NCBI GenBank assembly: GCA_028564705.1
Contig: JAPXFQ010001709.1
Coordinates: 434,001 to 498,000, forward strand
DNA: 64,000 nucleotides
Reading direction: 5' to 3'
From: Apricaphanius iberus
Taxonomy: Eukaryota; Chordata; Actinopteri; Cyprinodontiformes; Aphaniidae
Each line of letters opens with the position of its first letter. Positions within the stretch are counted from its first letter, which is position 1. The position numbers were made by a program, and so were the translations under genes. The notes under the pieces were generated by a model, which saw only the letters and a program-made list of their open reading frames with translations, was not told where the DNA came from and did no database searches. Positions 60,211 through 64,000 of the stretch are shown here, piece after piece.

Positions 60211-60367
60211 ACATGCAGCCAAGGCTTGGAAAAAAAGTTTAAGTTCACTTTAACATGAAGTATATTTAAGTATCTAGCACTTTACTTCAGCAAGTCTTTA
60301 CTTTGCATTCATTATGTTGTAAAGGTTTACCTATTTCACCAGAAAAGGCTGACATGGGTATCTTTTT

Positions 60368-60369
<2 letters not shown>

Positions 60370-60400
<31 letters not shown>
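60370..60400. repeat. A31 homopolymer
   Basis: Thirty-one consecutive A. No retroposed gene or SINE body is recognisable directly 5' of it, so it is listed as a simple repeat. Confidence 0.95.
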
Positions 60401-60402
<2 letters not shown>

Positions 60403-60582
60403 CTAAAAGTACGATTTGTTCCTCTTCACTGTCACCTCGTTGCAGAGTCCATGCCTCTCATTTTAACATTTACCATTAAATGATCAATTGAACTTGACTG
60501 TTACAATTATAGTTCGGGTTAAACTGGTCTACATGTAATTGGTTCTTATTTTGGCAATGGTTGGATTGTACTGGACTGAATT

Positions 60583-60800
60583 TGGGCTGCACAGCAACAC
60601 TTGGTAGCACTGTTGCCTTGCTGAGGTCTTTCTGCATGTTCTCTCTGTGTCTTTGAGCTCTCGCAAGCTGTTCTAGCTTCTCTCCAACAGTCCAAAAACA
60701 TGACCGTTAGGTAAATTGGTCTTTCTAAATTCATCCTAGGTAAATATGAGTTTGTTTCTCTGTGATGAATTGACAACCTGTCTAGAGTGTGCGGCTAATT
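60583..60800 (+). repeat. Teleost SINE-like repeat, diverged copy
   Basis: Starts GGGCTGCACAGCAACACTTG with a GGTAGCACTGTTGCCTTGC segment that looks tRNA-derived. It continues with CAGTCCAAAAACATGACCGT, TAGGTAAATTGGTCTTTCTA and GACAACCTGTCTAGAGTGTG. It is the same family as the repeat at 62734-63029 but more diverged and without the ATGG tail. Confidence 0.75.
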
Positions 60801-62733
60801 ATTAAATGCTATTTAAAATCTGACAGTAATTTTCTGGGGCGTTTTTTTTTTTAAGATACTGTCTCTCACAGTTAAAGTGTACCTAAAATAAAAATGACAA
60901 AGCCCTCGTGCCAGAGGAAAACTTATTCCGACAGCATCGATGAACCAAACGGTTCCCCAAGAAACCAGGGAGACCCAGTAGTCAGTTTCGTTGGGAGTCC
61001 AACGGGCTTCTGACCCAGTATGGGACAACTTTCCCAGTTTTGCTGCAGTGAATAATGCTGCCTGTGCAAGGTGCCAGATTCAAAGGGTACCAACAGCCCT
61101 TGGCTTCAGATAGTCCCTGGATAACCAATTAGCTTGCTATATACAATAGGCCTACTCTTAATGATTTCTACTCTTATAATAAGTAGTGTGTAGACCATGT
61201 TCATTTTTGTCTGTTTCTTAAGTATTACGTTTATAGACGTCAGGTGATATGTAGCAGTTAAACTGACTGGACCTTCATGCCATTTCAAGTAGCTGAAAGT
61301 TGCTACAGCGTTGTAGCATTGTGTCACCCTGCCATTCTTCAGCTCAGAGAATAGCATCAGGCGGTGAGAGAACCGATGAACACCAATCTATAATCCACCT
61401 TCTGAATAACGATTTGGAGAAATTTGCACGAGTAGAATGCAGGGGCAAAAAATATATAAATGGATTACAGTGTTGGCTCAGGAAAGTGCTGCCCTCTGCT
61501 CTTTAGCACAGCATTAGTCTGCTACCTGACAACATAACTGCACATGTGAATCCAAATGAGCTCCAACAGCGTTATGCTGCTGCAGAGAATACTATCACCT
61601 TAGGCATGTTTTAGTGGGAAAAATTTGACCATTATGAAGCTCTGTGGGACAGGAAAAAAATCATCACACCCACAAAACCATTTTACCTCATTTTCAAAGA
61701 TGGCTTAACCTGCAGTTGGAAAATGTGGCCTTGGGTTATTACCTTCACAACACTTCACCTCCTCCTGCTGTATATAATCCCTACAGTCATTGTCTTTGTT
61801 ACAGATATCTCACAATCCTTATTCTTACCCTGCCTTTGTTTCATTTTCTCTTCTGTACTCCACCCTTCTACATCTATCTCTGATCCATTCTGAATTAAAT
61901 CCTTTGCTTGTGTATTCCAGATAGGCATGTCTGTGAAGGGTATTTAATCAGTTGTAATCACTGTGAGTGTTGTCTGAGTGTGTCAAACTAAAAAAAGAGG
62001 GGCCGAGGAGGAAAGTGGAAAGTATCCAGAAAGTGAGTGGGAAGATCTGTCCAACAAGTTAATTTCCTCTCCCATTGCTCCTGTGGTTATCCGCCACTGA
62101 AAGAGCATCAGAGCAAACCAAGACAACTTGACACACAAACACAAACACACACCCACACCAATTTAAATTTGCCAGCATGGCGACAAAAAAAAGAATAAAT
62201 AAACTTTGTCAAAAAGGCCCAACACCTGTATAAATAAAGGCTTTTCTTACACCAGTCAACAGCTTTCTCCAGTGGGAATAACTCATTCGTTCATAATTTG
62301 GTAGCCTGGTTTTAATCAAGCAGATTTCTTCCTTTGAGAAGATGTTAAAATGTCTTCTATCTAAACCATACAAGGCCACAGGCTGGATAATTATTTATGC
62401 ATAATGGCCAAGTGTCTCTTGTGAACTCCCCATCAGCCAATTAGTGAGTCTGCTGACTTGGTGCTGAAAACACACAAAACATCAACATACAAAAGTTATG
62501 TTGGTAGGCGTGATTAAATAAAGAAGGCCAGCGGCCAGGAAACAAAAAGTTGCCAAACACCTGCTAGAGAAGCGAACTGGTCTGGGCGGTGGCGTTACCA
62601 CGTTTAAGACCAGTGTAAAGTACAATCCAGGTAAGGCCAACTAAAGTATTAGACTCGAATTTATTTAGGCACCTAAGAACTAATAGATAAGGGGAAAAGT
62701 TTAACATTAAAACAGACAAGGTTGACAATTTAT
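60801..62733. other. Intron segment, nothing recognised
   Basis: Non-coding DNA between the two SINE copies. A CA-rich stretch lies near 62131-62157. I looked here for the Rab switch-II exon (encoding the DTAGQE region) on the minus strand and did not find it. Confidence 0.45.
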
Positions 62734-63029
62734 ATGCATGGAGTTTACATGTTCTCCCCGTGCATGCGTGGGTTCCCGGGTACTCCGGATTCCTCCCGCA
62801 GTCCAAAAACATGACTGTCAGGTTAATTGATCTCTCCAAAAGTTGTCCTTAGGTGTGAGTGTGTGCATGGTTGTTTGTCCTGTCTGTCTCTATGTGGCCC
62901 TGTGATGGACTGGCGACCTGTCCAGGGTGTACCCCGCCTCTCGCCCGTTGACAGCTGGAGATAGGCACCAGACCCCCCCGCGACCCATTGAGGATTAAGC
63001 GGTTAAGAAAATGGATGGATGGATGGATG
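62734..63029 (+). repeat. Teleost SINE-like repeat with (ATGG)n tail
   Basis: It matches the common fish repeat: GTTTACATGTTCTCCCCGTG, CAGTCCAAAAACATGACTGT, GACTGGCGACCTGTCCAGGG, TGACAGCTGGAGATAGGCAC, then GGATTAAGCGGTTAAGAAAA and a short (ATGG) tail. The 5' tRNA-like head is missing, so it is 5'-truncated. It is better preserved than the copy at 60583. Confidence 0.85.
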
Positions 63030-64000
63030 TTCTAGAACTATATATAAAAAAAAAAACGATTGCCATTGTTGCTCCCTGGTGTTAACCAAGACTGTGAATC
63101 CTGAAACAAATTAATTTAATTTGATACTTTTTGTGCAATAGACAAACAATATGAGCATTTGTTGGCATTTTTGTCTGCAGGGATTTTTCCTCTGGTCTAT
63201 TCTGATTTTACTAGTCAAGATAAAACTACACCAGGGTGGTAAATTTGACCACTTTAGTGTTGGGTCACAGTTATTGGGTGGCGCTAGTCTGCTCTAGCCG
63301 CAGAGGAAGTGGGGGGGGGGCTGAAAATCTATAGATAGAGGTGCTCGCCCAGGTGCTTGCTCCTAGCCAAACAGCCGGCGTTGATGCAGGCAAGACTCAA
63401 AGAACCTTCCATCGCGAGCAAAAGAGACACGTCTGAGTTTGAGGAGGAACTCATTCAAGCAACACTGACGGACGGCCGAACAGGTGACTGAAAAACATTG
63501 ATAAACAAACCCTGTTCTGCCTGAACTCTGCAGACCGCTCCGCATGCTGCTACCAGCCATGGTGGGCAACAGAAGACAATCTCCGACCTTATTCCTTGGC
63601 TAGCAGAGGAAGGCCCGAGTTTCTGCTGGAATTTGCTTCAAGGAACTCAGAGACCACCAGGTGAATCCTAAATGTTGATAAAGACGTTGTTTATCCCCAG
63701 AGCCTGACGAAACCCCTCTGAGTTTCAGTCTGCCGACTGCTGAGAAACGGGAGCCGAGCCACGTGTGCCGAGAGCCGAACCAAGCAGGATCCGCATTTAG
63801 CCGCTGCCACCGAACCGATAAGAGGTGAATGCCGAACTGGAGTGCTCCAAAAAGGTACTGTTAAAAAGGTGGATGCCGATCACCACGCTGCCAGCCAGGA
63901 GGACCCCACAGACAGGAGCTTCCCACCACTGCTAGCCAGATTAGCGATCCTTTGTTAGCCTGCTGGCTAGGACTCGCTGGAGACCCCACCTTTCCTTATC
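63030..64000. other. GC-richer unassigned segment
   Basis: From about 63240 to the window end the DNA is clearly GC-richer than the intron average, with a G-run at 63312-63320 and several CCG-type motifs. It has no long open frame and no recognised splice pair. It could be a transposon interior, an LTR-type region, or an exon/CpG-rich area whose context lies beyond the edge. Confidence 0.35.

Larger units (their letters stand above)
59632..60582. other. Intron with simple repeats
   Basis: The intron upstream of the Rab beta-4 exon. It contains a hAT-like short motif at about 60057-60085 (GGAAAATCGATTCACATAAG), the TA/CATA repeat and a long A-run. No gene found. Confidence 0.4.

Noticed and set aside
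60370..60400. Poly(A) tail of a processed pseudogene
   Set aside because: No coding or SINE text is recognisable 5' of the A-run and no flanking duplication is visible.
63363..63569. 68-codon minus-strand frame in the GC-rich edge
   Set aside because: Short, no domain, and open frames are expected by chance at this composition.
1..64000. tRNA or rRNA genes, CRISPR arrays, bacterial operons
   Set aside because: No cloverleaf with intact A and B boxes, no rRNA blocks, no spaced short direct repeats; the organism is a vertebrate.

Overview
The window looks like a stretch of teleost fish chromosome. Its repeats are of teleost type (a Rex3 LINE, RTE-type and L2-type LINEs, Tc1-like transposons, and a SINE with an ATGG tail), and its few genes are split by introns. 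Nothing bacterial or viral in layout is present. I cannot name the species.

Host genes. Two exons on the minus strand encode consecutive, phase-matched parts of a Rab26/Rab37-type small GTPase: 59579-59631 (upstream exon) and 4337-4402 (next exon). They are separated by about 55.2 kb, so most of the window is a single giant Rab intron. Inside that intron, on the plus strand, lie the last two recognisable exons of an unidentified Ser/Pro-rich protein gene (27237-28261 and 29747-29787), followed by a poly(A) signal at 30176. Earlier Rab exons would lie beyond 64000 and later ones before position 1.

Mobile DNA, left to right. A Tc1-type MITE (3324-3660). A plus-strand LINE (5944-8776) split by a minus-strand RTE LINE. 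A non-autonomous DNA element carrying a histone-like 3' stem-loop (11495-12254). A young LTR retrotransposon with almost identical LTRs, a tRNA-Trp-type primer binding site and no recognisable genes (14371-19501). A decayed L2 LINE (about 20150-22290) and L2 3' ends near 24130, 39385, 49575 and 54370. A dead Tc1 element with long IR/DR termini (31480-33039). A complete Tc1-like element with an open 347-codon DD38E transposase, matching the Intruder family (34184-35805). Several MITEs, including one inside another (43688-44965). An internally deleted Rex3 (45900-47560). A THAP-domain relic (52480-52720). Two SINE copies (60583, 62734).

How it fits together. The Rab gene contributes little coding sequence here. 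The window shows how its intron was enlarged by successive and nested insertions around a small opposite-strand gene. The elements most likely to be recent are the Intruder copy (intact frame and termini) and the LTR element (LTRs about 99% identical by eye). All alignments were made by eye and no database was searched.
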